Shown: positions 25,445 to 33,217, numbered from the stretch's first letter. The stretch is 47,112 bases of DNA from Sysuimicrobium calidum (GCA_031459935.1 JAVKHN010000013.1:1-47112), one strand, 5' to 3'. Program-made: numbers and translations. The notes: generated from the sequence alone by a model not told the origin.

Positions 25445-26634
25445 TGGACCTCGACCACCTCCTCTGGCCCTTCTTCGGAGAAGATCACCGCCGCCTGGCA
25501 GGGGAACTGGAGGCATGGGTCCGTCGGGAGCTGGAAGGGATTGCGGCTCGTGAGGAGGAGGACCCGGACGGGGTGAGCCGGGAGCTCGTGCGCAGACTTG
25601 GAGAGGCGGGCTGGCTGAGGTACTGCGTTCCCCGGGCCTACGGGGGGGCCTTCGAGGATCTAAACGTGCGCAGCCTGTGCCTGGTCCGGGAGATCCTGGC
25701 GGGATACTCCGGACTGGCGGACTTCGCCTTCGCCATGCAGGGGCTGGGAAGCGCGCCCATCACCCTGTTCGGGAGCGATTCCCTGCGGGCCCGCTATCTG
25801 CCGGAGGTGGGGAGCGGCCGCCGCATCGCGGCCTTCGCCCTCTCGGAGCCCCAGGCGGGCTCGGACGTGGCCGGGATCACCACCTCCGCCCGGCGCTCGG
25901 ACGGAGGGTACGTGCTGGAGGGGGTGAAGACCTGGATCTCCAACGCGGGGCTTGCGGATCACTACGTGGTGTTCGCCCGGACGGGCGGACCCACTAAAGA
26001 GGGGCTCAGCGCCTTCGTGGTGGACGCGGACACCCCGGGGCTAGAGGTCACCGAGCGGATTCGGGTCCTCGCTCCGCATCCCCTGGGGACCCTGACCCTC
26101 CGCAGCTGCTGGGTGCCGGCGAGCCACCTGCTGGGAGAGGAGGGGCAGGGGTTTGAGGTGGCCATGCGGACCCTGGACATTTTCCGCCCCACGGTGGGCG
26201 CCGCGGCTCTGGGATTCGCCCGCCGGGCTCTCCACGAGGCGTTGGCGTTCGTGCAGCGGCGGGTGGCGTTCGGGCAGGTCCTGAGCCGGTTCCAACTGGT
26301 GCGGGAGAAGCTGGCCTGGATGGCCCTGGAGGTGGACGCGGCGGCGCTGCTGGTATACCGGGCCGCGTGGATGAAGGACGAGCTGGGGCGGCGGGCCACC
26401 CGGGAGGCCTCCATGGCCAAGCTGTACGCCACGGAGGCCGCGCAGCGGGTGGTGGACAGTGCAGTACAGTTGTTGGGAGCGCGGGGGGTGGTGCACGGGA
26501 GCCCCGTGGAGCGGCTGTACCGGGAGGTGCGGGCCCTGCGCATCTACGAGGGGACCTCGGAGATCCAGACCCTGGTGGTGGCCCAGGAGGTCCTCCGGTC
26601 GGCACAGCCGGAGCGCGCGGAGGAAGCTCCATGA
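25444..26634 (+). CDS. Acyl-CoA dehydrogenase
   Basis: FAD-dependent alpha,beta-dehydrogenation of an acyl-CoA (396 aa). Marks: AFALSEPQAGSDVAGITTSARR, KTWISNAGLADHYVVFA, FRPTVGAAALGFARRALHEAL, FGQVLSRFQLVREKLAWMA and the C-terminal VERLYREVRALRIYEGTSEIQ, where the Glu after Tyr is the usual catalytic base. GTG 25444 shares its first base with the upstream stop; the stop overlaps the downstream hydratase ATG. Electrons would go to an ETF not encoded here. Substrate could be a phenylpropionyl-CoA or a cyclohexane-type carboxyl-CoA; not decidable from sequence. Confidence 0.87.
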   Translation: MDLDHLLWPFFGEDHRRLAGELEAWVRRELEGIAAREEEDPDGVSRELVRRLGEAGWLRYCVPRAYGGAFEDLNVRSLCLVREILAGYSGLADFAFAMQGLGSAPITLFGSDSLRARYLPEVGSGRRIAAFALSEPQAGSDVAGITTSARRSDGGYVLEGVKTWISNAGLADHYVVFARTGGPTKEGLSAFVVDADTPGLEVTERIRVLAPHPLGTLTLRSCWVPASHLLGEEGQGFEVAMRTLDIFRPTVGAAALGFARRALHEALAFVQRRVAFGQVLSRFQLVREKLAWMALEVDAAALLVYRAAWMKDELGRRATREASMAKLYATEAAQRVVDSAVQLLGARGVVHGSPVERLYREVRALRIYEGTSEIQTLVVAQEVLRSAQPERAEEAP

Positions 26635-27395
26635 CGGAGCGCGCGGTGGAGGTCCGGTACGAGGAGGGCACCTGCTGGATCACCCTGAACCGGCCGCCCC
26701 ACAACATCCTCACCATCGCGGTAATGCGGGAGCTTGCGGCCGCGCTGCGCGCGGCCGCGGAAGACCGCACGCTGCGGGCCATCGTTTTGGAGGCCAGGGG
26801 CCGATCCTTCTCCGCGGGAGTGGACGTGGCAGAGCACACCGCGGACAAGGTGCACGGAATGATGGAGGCCTTCCACGACCTGTGCCGGACCCTGGCCTGG
26901 CTCGACGTGCCCACGGTGGCCTCGGTCCAGGGGCCTGCGTTGGGGGGTGGGTGTGAGGTGGTGGCCCTGTGCGACGTGGTGGTGGCCGCGGAGGAGGCCA
27001 CCTTCGGGCAGCCCGAGATCCGGGTGGGGGTGTTTCCGCCCGTGGCCGCGGCCGCCTTCCCCTTCCTATTCGGCAAACGCGGGATCCTGCCCCTCCTCAC
27101 CGGGGAGATCCTTCCCGCCCGGAGGGCACAGGAGCTGGGGCTTGTGACGGAGGTGGTTCCCTCGGAGCAGCTGGAGGAGACGGTGCGACGGCTGGTGGGG
27201 CAACTCCGGGCCCACAGCGGGGCGGTCCTTCGCCTGGCGAAACGGGCGGCCGTCGCCACGTTCCGGCGGTGGTTTGCGGAGGCGTTGCAGGAGGCGGAGC
27301 GCCTCTATCTGGGAGAGCTCATGGCCACGGAGGACGCGCACGAGGGGCTCCGGGCCTTCCTGGAGAAACGCGGGGCCAGCTGGAGACATCGATGA
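26631..27395 (+). CDS. Cyclohexa-1,5-diene-1-carbonyl-CoA hydratase-like protein
   Basis: Crotonase-fold enzyme (254 aa) resembling the dienoyl-CoA hydratases (Dch/BzdW/BamR) that add water to the product of benzoyl-CoA reductase. Diagnostic strings: RPPHNILTIAVMRELAAALR, SFSAGVDVAEHTADKV (residues 59-74) with MMEAFHDLCRTLAWLD, VQGPALGGGCEVVALCDVVVA and FGQPEIRVGVFPPVAA (residues 125-140). The GVDV-x2-H and GVFPPVA motifs separate this group from ordinary enoyl-CoA hydratases. ATG 26631 overlaps the acyl-CoA dehydrogenase stop (ATGA). It precedes the regulator and the benzoyl-CoA reductase genes, which supports the assignment. Confidence 0.85.
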   Translation: MTERAVEVRYEEGTCWITLNRPPHNILTIAVMRELAAALRAAAEDRTLRAIVLEARGRSFSAGVDVAEHTADKVHGMMEAFHDLCRTLAWLDVPTVASVQGPALGGGCEVVALCDVVVAAEEATFGQPEIRVGVFPPVAAAAFPFLFGKRGILPLLTGEILPARRAQELGLVTEVVPSEQLEETVRRLVGQLRAHSGAVLRLAKRAAVATFRRWFAEALQEAERLYLGELMATEDAHEGLRAFLEKRGASWRHR

Positions 27396-27409
27396 GGGGG
27401 TGAGGGGAG

Positions 27410-28129
27410 TTGAAACGGGCGGAGGCGGTGAACAGTGCGCGGCGGGTGCACGAGGGCCTGCAGGTGGTGCTGGAGGCCCTGGAACGGGCGGGGGAGCCGG
27501 CCATGGTGGTGGACAGCCGCCAGCGGGTCATCCTGTGGAACCAGGCGGCGGAGAAGTTGCTGGGCTGGCCACAGGGGGAGGTGGTGGGCCGCCCCTGCTA
27601 CCGGGTGGTGGCCGGCTACGACCGTAGCGGACACCTGGTGTGTTGCCCGGGGTGCCCGGAGTTCGCCATGGCCCGCGCGGAGGGGACCATTCCTCCCCGG
27701 GACGTGTGCTACCGTACGCGGGACGGCCGGTACGTGTGGGTGAACACCAGCACCCTGGTGCTCCGTCCCGATCCCGAAAGCGGGGATGTGTTTCTGGTGC
27801 ACCTCTTCCGGGACGTGACCCACCAGCGGACCGTGGAGGAGCTGGTGGAGCTGCTGGCAGCGCGGGAGGGGCTCCTTGCCACGGTGGGCGCGGTCAAGCA
27901 CCCCCTCACCCGGCGGGAGCGGGAGGTGCTCGCCCTGCTGGCCCAGGGGATGGACACGGAGGCCATCGCCCGCACCCTGGTCCTCTCCACCGCCACCGTC
28001 CGCAACCACGTGCAGAACTTACTGCGCAAGCTGGGAGCTCATACCCGGGCGGAGGCGGTGGCCCGGGCCCTCCAGCAAGGGCTGTTCCCCCGGGACGGCA
28101 AGGGCCTGCAGGTGCATCAGGAAAAATGA
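27410..28129 (+). CDS. PAS domain plus LuxR-type HTH transcriptional regulator with Cys-rich PAS
   Basis: Cytoplasmic one-component regulator (239 aa). Residues 25-140 are a PAS domain (EPAMVVDSRQRVILWNQAAEKLLGW; LFRDVTHQR). It holds Cys63, Cys78, Cys79, Cys82 and Cys100 (GRPCYRVV; VCCPGCPEF; RDVCYRTRDGRYVWVN), a pattern that could bind a metal or sense redox state. Residues 166-225 form a LuxR HTH (LTRREREVLALLAQGMDTEAI; TATVRNHVQNLLRKLG). The start is uncertain: TTG 27410 is near GAGGGGAG, and GTG 27429 is an alternative. It sits between the dienoyl-CoA hydratase and the benzoyl-CoA reductase genes, making a local activator role likely. Confidence 0.83.
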   Translation: MKRAEAVNSARRVHEGLQVVLEALERAGEPAMVVDSRQRVILWNQAAEKLLGWPQGEVVGRPCYRVVAGYDRSGHLVCCPGCPEFAMARAEGTIPPRDVCYRTRDGRYVWVNTSTLVLRPDPESGDVFLVHLFRDVTHQRTVEELVELLAAREGLLATVGAVKHPLTRREREVLALLAQGMDTEAIARTLVLSTATVRNHVQNLLRKLGAHTRAEAVARALQQGLFPRDGKGLQVHQEK

Positions 28130-28142
28130 TGCATCCCTCGCA

Positions 28143-28171
28143 TTGTCTGTGAACACGGAGTGGGCTAAGGT
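28143..28171 (+). promoter_or_regulatory. Candidate promoter of the benzoyl-CoA reductase operon
   Basis: TTGTCT (28143-28148), exactly 17 bp, then TAAGGT (28166-28171), in the 75-bp gap between the PAS-LuxR gene and the reductase subunit C start. The -35 matches 4 of 6 and the -10 matches 4 of 6 consensus positions. An operator-like sequence begins 2 bp after the -10. Its place in the only sizeable gap of the region supports it. Confidence 0.45.
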
Positions 28172-28172
28172 T

Positions 28173-28186
28173 TGACTGACCGGTTG
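28173..28186. promoter_or_regulatory. Degenerate TetR-operator-like site before the benzoyl-CoA reductase genes
   Basis: TGACTGACCGGTTG matches the perfect palindrome at 19081 in 9 of its 12 arm positions (TGAC-x-G, 2-bp centre, CGGT). It lies immediately downstream of a candidate -10, so a bound repressor would block initiation. The TetR gene at 34512 is in the operon that starts here, so this may be autoregulation. Confidence 0.4.
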
Positions 28187-28204
28187 GATAAAAGAGGGGA
28201 TGCC

Positions 28205-29365
28205 GTGGACGATCTGGAGCGGATCTTCGACGACCTGAGGGCCCTGGTGGAGGACCCCACCTTTCCCGCGGTCCGGCGGTGGCTGACAGAGAACCCGCAG
28301 GGCAAGGTGGTGGGGTCCTTCCAGGTCTTCTTCCCGGAGGAGGTCGCGCACGCCGCGGGCATGCTCCCCATCAAGATCGCGGGCGCGGGCGGCACCATCC
28401 AGGTGCGTCAGGCGGATGCCCGCATCGCAGCCTTCGTGTGCTCCATCGTGCGCAGCTCCCTGGAGCTGGCCCTCTCCGGACGGCTGGATTTCCTGAGCGT
28501 TATGGTCGTCCCCAACATCTGCGACGCGGCCCGGAATGCCTGCGGGGTGTGGGTTCGCAGCTTCCCCCACATGCGGGTGGAGACCCTCTACCACCCGCAC
28601 AACGCGGCGAGCGCACACGCGGTGGACTATCTCACGGGGGAGTACCGGCGCATCGGCCGGATTCTGGAGGAGATCGGTGGACGCCCCATCACGGATGAAG
28701 CCCTGCGGGCCAGCATCGCGCTCTTTAACGAGAACCGCCGGCTCCTCCGGGAGGTCTATCGGATCAAGCGGGAGGCTCCCTGGCTGCTGAGCGCGGTGGA
28801 GAGCTACCTCCTGGTGCGCTCCGCGGGCCTCATGCCCCGGGAGGAGCACAACGCGCTCCTGCGCCGGGTCCTGGAACTGCTCCCGCACCGGCCCACCAAG
28901 AAGCAGGACCGCATCCGGGTGGTGTTCGAGGGCGGATTCTGCGAGCAGCCCCCCCTGGACATGTTGGCGGTTATCCAGAACGCCTGCTACATCGTGGACG
29001 ACGACCTCATGATCGGCCTGCGGTGGATCACGGACGATGTGCCGACAGAAGGCGACCTCTGGCGGAACCTGGCGGACAGCTACCTGAACCGCAGCAGCTA
29101 CAGCCCTGTACAGCGGGATCCCCGCAAGCCCAAGGCGGAGATGCTCCTGCGTCGCATCCGGGAATCCGGGGCGGAGGCGGCCATCGTGGCCGCGGCGAAG
29201 ATGTGCGAGCCGGGATTGGAGGAACAGGTGCACTACAGCCGGGCTCTGGAGGCCGCGGGCATTCCCCACCTGGTCATGGAGTTCGAAGAGACCATGACGG
29301 TCTTCGAGCAGGTGGGGATGGAAGTGGAGACCTTCGCGGAATCCCTGCTGTTCCAGTTCGCCTGA
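28205..29365 (+). CDS. Benzoyl-CoA reductase subunit C (class I, ATP-dependent)
   Basis: One of the two catalytic-module subunits (386 aa; BcrC/BadD/BzdN type) of the enzyme that reduces benzoyl-CoA to cyclohexa-1,5-diene-1-carbonyl-CoA using ferredoxin and ATP. HgdB-like fold with conserved features: GKVVGSFQVFFPEEVAHAAGM, FVCSIVRSSLELAL, VVPNICDAARNACGVW, YHPHNAAS, VVFEGGFCEQPPLDML and the C-terminal AKMCEPGLEEQVHYSRALEA, with FEETMTVFEQVGMEVETFAE at the end. Cysteines in ICDAAR, FCEQP and MCEPG are candidates for 4Fe-4S binding. GTG 28205 is chosen because AGAGGGG is 6 bp upstream; TTG 28172 extends the frame across the operator-like site and is less likely. Subunits B, A and D follow. Confidence 0.91.
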   Translation: MDDLERIFDDLRALVEDPTFPAVRRWLTENPQGKVVGSFQVFFPEEVAHAAGMLPIKIAGAGGTIQVRQADARIAAFVCSIVRSSLELALSGRLDFLSVMVVPNICDAARNACGVWVRSFPHMRVETLYHPHNAASAHAVDYLTGEYRRIGRILEEIGGRPITDEALRASIALFNENRRLLREVYRIKREAPWLLSAVESYLLVRSAGLMPREEHNALLRRVLELLPHRPTKKQDRIRVVFEGGFCEQPPLDMLAVIQNACYIVDDDLMIGLRWITDDVPTEGDLWRNLADSYLNRSSYSPVQRDPRKPKAEMLLRRIRESGAEAAIVAAAKMCEPGLEEQVHYSRALEAAGIPHLVMEFEETMTVFEQVGMEVETFAESLLFQFA

Positions 29366-29376
29366 GGGAGGCTGCC

Positions 29377-30663
29377 ATGAGCGCACCCACCGAGGAGGTT
29401 CTGGGGACGACCCGACGAGAAGGCAAACGGCTCATGGATCTGTGGTGGCAGGAGATGACGGAGGCCGTTCAGACGGGACGGCCCACCGCGTACGTGTTCG
29501 CCATGGGTTCCATGGCGGAGCTGCTGCGCACCTTTGACTTCGTGTTGAACTTCCCGGAGATCACCTCCCTGCAGATCGCGGTCCGCGGGCAGTCCCAGGC
29601 GTACATCCAGACCGCGGAGGATTACGGGTTCTCCCCGGACGTGTGCGGTTACGTGAAGGCGGACGTGGGACTCCAGCTCCGGCAGGGGGAACACCCCTAC
29701 GGGAAGGTTCCCCGCCCCTCCCTGGTGGTGACCTCCAACGTCTGCAACACCTACATCAAGTGGTCCGAGTTCTGGGAGCACCTCTACGGCTGCCCCGTGT
29801 TCGTCATGGACCTACCTGGATGGCGGGGCAGGGACTCCGCGGACTTGAACGGGGAGACCTTCCGCAACGACGCCCGTTACGTCCTGGGACAGCTCCGGGA
29901 GCTGATCGAGCTGTGTGAACGGATTACGGGAAGGCGCTTCGACCTGGACCGGTTCCGGGAACACCTGGCGGAAGCGAACCGCATGGCGGAGCTCTACAAC
30001 GCGGTCTGTGAGACAAACCGCCACATCCCTGCCCCCTTCAACGCCGTGGTGGAGGGGGTCACCTATCAGGGGATCGCACACCTGTACCGGGGAAGCCCGC
30101 AGGGAAGCCGGTATTTCCAGCAGGTTCTTCAGGAGATGCAGGAGCGAATCCGGCTCGGAATGGCTGCGGTGCCGGACGAGCGGTTCCGACTGGTCCTGGT
30201 GGGAACCACCTGCTACAGCCACTTCCGCCGCTTCGTGGAGCTCTTCGCCTCCTGGGGGGGTGTGTTCGTGCACAGCACGTACATGGTCTTCGCGGGAGGC
30301 GGTTTTCTCCCCGGCTTTGTGTACGACCTGAGCCGACCCCTGGAGAGCTTCGCGGAGCGCATGGTGGCCGCTGCGTACTGGGGCTACACGGGATCTATGT
30401 TCTACCAGCAGGACTGGCTGGACGAGGTGGTGCGGCGGTGGCACGTGGACGGCATCTGCTTCCACGGCGTGAAGTCCTGTCGCACGGTCTCCACGGGTCT
30501 GCCGGATGTGCGGGAGTGGATGCGGGTCCAGCGGAACGTCCCTGGGCTCTTCATTCAGTCGGACCTGGTGGACCCGCGCCTGTGGTCCGACGCGCAGGTC
30601 AAGAACCGGGTGGATGCCTTCTTCGAGGCCCTGGCGGCCCACAAGGCGACGACGAGGAGGTGA
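29377..30663 (+). CDS. Benzoyl-CoA reductase subunit B (class I, ATP-dependent)
   Basis: Second subunit of the catalytic module (428 aa; BcrB/BadE/BzdO type). HgdB-like fold with MGSMAELLRTFDFVLNFPE, DYGFSPDVCGYVKADVG, VVTSNVCNTYIKWSEFWEH, LVGTTCYSHFRRFVELF and, near the C-terminus, DGICFHGVKSCRTVSTGLPD with QSDLVDPRLWS. The cysteines in DVCGY, NVCNT and KSCRT are the expected 4Fe-4S ligands. ATG 29377 follows GAGGGAGG, 11 bp after subunit C. Size agrees with the family. Strongly oxygen-sensitive in known enzymes. Confidence 0.93.
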   Translation: MSAPTEEVLGTTRREGKRLMDLWWQEMTEAVQTGRPTAYVFAMGSMAELLRTFDFVLNFPEITSLQIAVRGQSQAYIQTAEDYGFSPDVCGYVKADVGLQLRQGEHPYGKVPRPSLVVTSNVCNTYIKWSEFWEHLYGCPVFVMDLPGWRGRDSADLNGETFRNDARYVLGQLRELIELCERITGRRFDLDRFREHLAEANRMAELYNAVCETNRHIPAPFNAVVEGVTYQGIAHLYRGSPQGSRYFQQVLQEMQERIRLGMAAVPDERFRLVLVGTTCYSHFRRFVELFASWGGVFVHSTYMVFAGGGFLPGFVYDLSRPLESFAERMVAAAYWGYTGSMFYQQDWLDEVVRRWHVDGICFHGVKSCRTVSTGLPDVREWMRVQRNVPGLFIQSDLVDPRLWSDAQVKNRVDAFFEALAAHKATTRR

Positions 30664-30670
30664 GGGACAC

Positions 30671-31528
30671 GTGGTGATCGCGACGCGTACGCTGGTGGCC
30701 GGAGTGGACGTGGGAAGCACGCAGACCAAGGCGGTGATCATGAACCTGAACCGGGCCATCCTGGGCCGGGCCCTGGTGGACACGGGCGCCCGGCTGAACG
30801 AGGCGGCCCGGACCGCCTTCGAGGCCGCCCTGCAGGACGCGGGGGCCGCAGAGGACGAGGTGGCCTACACGGTAGGGACCGGCTACGGCCGGTTCAAGGT
30901 GGAGTTCGGAAACACCCAGGTCACGGAGATCAGCTGCCACGCCCGGGGTGCGGTGTTCCTTTTCCCGAACACGCGCACGGTGCTGGACGTGGGAGGGCAG
31001 GACACCAAGGCCATCCGGGTCGGGCCTAACGGGGAGGTCCTGGACTTCTGCATGAACGACAAATGCTCCGCGGGCACGGGACGGTTCCTGGGCGCCGCCA
31101 GTGCGGCCCTGGAGATTCCCCTGGGAGAATTGGGCCCGCTGGCCCTCACCGCCCGTAACCCCGTCACCATCACCACCACCTGCACGGTGTTCGCGGAGTC
31201 GGAGATCCTGGGATGGCTCGCCCGGGGCCGGAAGGTGGAGGACATCCTCATGGGGGTGCACGCGGCCATTGCGGCCCGCAGCCTCTCCCTGCTGCGCCGG
31301 GTGGGGATCGAGCCGGAACTGACCTTCACGGGCGGGGTCTCCCGGAACGTGGCCATGGTGCACCTCATCCGGGAGCTCAGTGGGGTCCCCGTGAACGTGA
31401 GCGAGGAATCCCATTATTGCGGCGCCATCGGAGCCGCCCTCTTTGCCCTGGATCACGTCCTGGTGGGCGAGCGGGTACCCGTGGCGGCCGGAACAAGGGA
31501 GGGAGAGGATGCTGGTCGCGGGCATTGA
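30671..31528 (+). CDS. Benzoyl-CoA reductase ATP-binding subunit A (BcrA/BzdQ-like)
   Basis: ATPase/activase subunit (285 aa) of the electron-activation module, ASKHA fold. Nucleotide-binding motifs GVDVGSTQTKAVI (residues 11-23) and VLDVGGQDTKAIRV; NDKCSAGTGRFLGAA with Cys132 and TTTCTVFAESEI with Cys171 match the cysteines that hold the [4Fe-4S] cluster shared with subunit D; FTGGVSRNVAM ends the fold. At about 30 kDa it is much shorter than the Thauera/Rhodopseudomonas A subunit. GTG 30671 (or 30674) follows AGGAGGTGAG. It overlaps the next gene by 20 bp. Confidence 0.91.
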   Translation: MVIATRTLVAGVDVGSTQTKAVIMNLNRAILGRALVDTGARLNEAARTAFEAALQDAGAAEDEVAYTVGTGYGRFKVEFGNTQVTEISCHARGAVFLFPNTRTVLDVGGQDTKAIRVGPNGEVLDFCMNDKCSAGTGRFLGAASAALEIPLGELGPLALTARNPVTITTTCTVFAESEILGWLARGRKVEDILMGVHAAIAARSLSLLRRVGIEPELTFTGGVSRNVAMVHLIRELSGVPVNVSEESHYCGAIGAALFALDHVLVGERVPVAAGTREGEDAGRGH

Positions 31529-32312
31529 CGTGGGGGCCACGTACACAAAAGCGGTTCTTCTCCAGGACGGGAACATGGTGGGTCGGGCCATGCTGCCCAC
31601 GGGCTTCAACTTCGCCCGGGCCGCGGAGCGGGCTCTGCAGGGGGCCCTGGAGGAATCAGGCCTGCGCCGGGAGGAGGTGGGCTACGTGGCCACCACGGGC
31701 TACGGCCGGCACATGGTGCCGTTCCGGGATCTGGCCCTAACGGACCTCACGGCCCAGGCCTGGGCCGTCCACCGCATGTATCCCGAAGCCCGCACCATCC
31801 TGGACATCGGGGGACAGAACGTGAAGGCCATCCGGGTGGATGAGCTGGGGCGGGTCCGGGCCTTCCGCCTCAACGACAAGTGCGCGGCGGGAAGCGGGGC
31901 CTTCCTGGAGAAGACCATGCGGTACATGGGCTACACCTCCGCGGACATCGCACGGCTGGCGGAGGCTGCCAAGGAGCCCGCGGTGGTGAGCAGCGTGTGC
32001 GCGGTCTTCGCGGAAAGCGAGGTCATCAACCACCTGGTGGCGGGCCGCAGCCCGGAGGACGTGTGCGCGGGAGCCATCGTGGCGCTGGCGGAGCGCGCGG
32101 GGCAGCTCGTGAAGCGGTTGCGCGGGGAGCCCGCGTACGTGCTCACGGGCGGGCTCACCCGGGTCCCCCTCATGCGTCGACAGCTGGAGCAGAACCTCAA
32201 GATCCAGTTCCTGGTGCCGCCCGACGAGGAGGGTGTGTACGTGGCGGCCCTGGGAGCGGCTCAGCTGGCGCAGGAGCGGCTGCACAGGCTCGGGGAGCGG
32301 GCCACGGCCTAG
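31509..32312 (+). CDS. Benzoyl-CoA reductase ATP-binding subunit D (BcrD/BzdP-like)
   Basis: Second ATPase subunit (267 aa), paralogous to the preceding gene. Seen: GIDVGATYTKAVLLQ, VATTGYGRHMVPF, ILDIGGQNVKAIRVDE, NDKCAAGSGAFLEKTM with Cys125, SSVCAVFAESEV with Cys164, and VLTGGLTRVPLMRRQLE. With subunit A it would form the heterodimer that couples ATP hydrolysis to single-electron transfer from ferredoxin to the catalytic module. ATG 31509 with GGGAGAGG lies inside subunit A's 3' end. Which of the two ATPases is formally A or D is uncertain. Confidence 0.91.
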   Translation: MLVAGIDVGATYTKAVLLQDGNMVGRAMLPTGFNFARAAERALQGALEESGLRREEVGYVATTGYGRHMVPFRDLALTDLTAQAWAVHRMYPEARTILDIGGQNVKAIRVDELGRVRAFRLNDKCAAGSGAFLEKTMRYMGYTSADIARLAEAAKEPAVVSSVCAVFAESEVINHLVAGRSPEDVCAGAIVALAERAGQLVKRLRGEPAYVLTGGLTRVPLMRRQLEQNLKIQFLVPPDEEGVYVAALGAAQLAQERLHRLGERATA

Positions 32313-32327
32313 CAGGAGGTGAGGCAG

Positions 32328-33203
32328 GTGCCTGAAGAGGTGAAGGCTATAGATTTCATGTACTACGTGGCCACCCCGGAGTTCATCGCCCGGTGGAACA
32401 GAGCCAAGGAGGGAGAGCTGGTGTGCCGCATGGAGCGGGCCCTGGGCGGCAGCCTCCCCAGCTTCTCCAGCATCGAGGCCATGCTGCGCGCCATGGATGA
32501 GGCGGGGGTGGAGAAGGTCTTCATCACCCAGTGCAAGATGTGGTCCTACCGAAACCACTGGATGTACATGGACACGCAGCTGGAGGAGGTCCTCCAGTAT
32601 ACCACCCGCTACCCGGACCGGTTCGTGGGGCTCGCGGGCTACAACCCCTACCGGATCACGGAAAGCCTGCAGGAGATCGAGCGGGCAGTCAGGCAGCATG
32701 GGTTTAAGGGCGTATACGTGCACGTCTACGGCTTCGACATCCCCCTGCACGACCGTCGCATGTATCCCCTCTACGCCAAGTGCGTGGAGCTGGATGTCCC
32801 CGTTTCCATGCAGGTGGGGCACGTGCTGGAGGGTCAGCCCTCGGAGCACGGACGGCCCATCTACCTGGACCGGATCCTGTGCGACTTTCCCACACTGAAG
32901 GTCATCGGCGCCCATACGGGCTGGCCGTGGGTGGAGGAGATGATCTCCGTGTGCTACAAGTGGGAGACGGTGTGGATCGGCATCGATGCCTGGATGCCCA
33001 AGTACCTGAAGCCGGAGCTGGTGCGCTTCATGAACAGCCGTCTGGGGCAGGACCGGTGCCTGTGGGGCACGAACGGTCTTCCGTGGAAGGAGAGCCTGCA
33101 GCAGCTGCGGGAGCTGGGTCTGAGGCCGGAGGTGTACCGGAAGGTGGTGCGGGACAACGCGGTGGCCCTGTTCCGGCTGGAAACACCGGTCGGCGTGGAA
33201 TAA
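32328..33203 (+). CDS. Amidohydrolase-2-fold protein with altered metal ligands
   Basis: A 291-residue TIM-barrel protein of the ACMSD/amidohydrolase-2 type, in the benzoyl-CoA reductase operon. The fold is recognisable from LRAMDEAGVEKVFITQCKMW, GLAGYNPYRITESLQEIERA, HGFKGVYVHVYG, LDRILCDFPTLKVIGAHTG, and the terminal DNAVALFRL. The first-strand H-x-H motif, expected after Ile-Asp, reads IDFMYY (residues 8-13), and the late GTD motif is GTNG (Asn239). His122, His155 and His186 remain. Catalysis may therefore be metal-independent, or use another metal site. GTG 32328 is chosen since GGAGGTGAGGCAG precedes it. Function unknown; position suggests a step after ring reduction. Confidence 0.78.
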   Translation: MPEEVKAIDFMYYVATPEFIARWNRAKEGELVCRMERALGGSLPSFSSIEAMLRAMDEAGVEKVFITQCKMWSYRNHWMYMDTQLEEVLQYTTRYPDRFVGLAGYNPYRITESLQEIERAVRQHGFKGVYVHVYGFDIPLHDRRMYPLYAKCVELDVPVSMQVGHVLEGQPSEHGRPIYLDRILCDFPTLKVIGAHTGWPWVEEMISVCYKWETVWIGIDAWMPKYLKPELVRFMNSRLGQDRCLWGTNGLPWKESLQQLRELGLRPEVYRKVVRDNAVALFRLETPVGVE

Positions 33204-33217
33204 GGAGGAGGGAGGCC

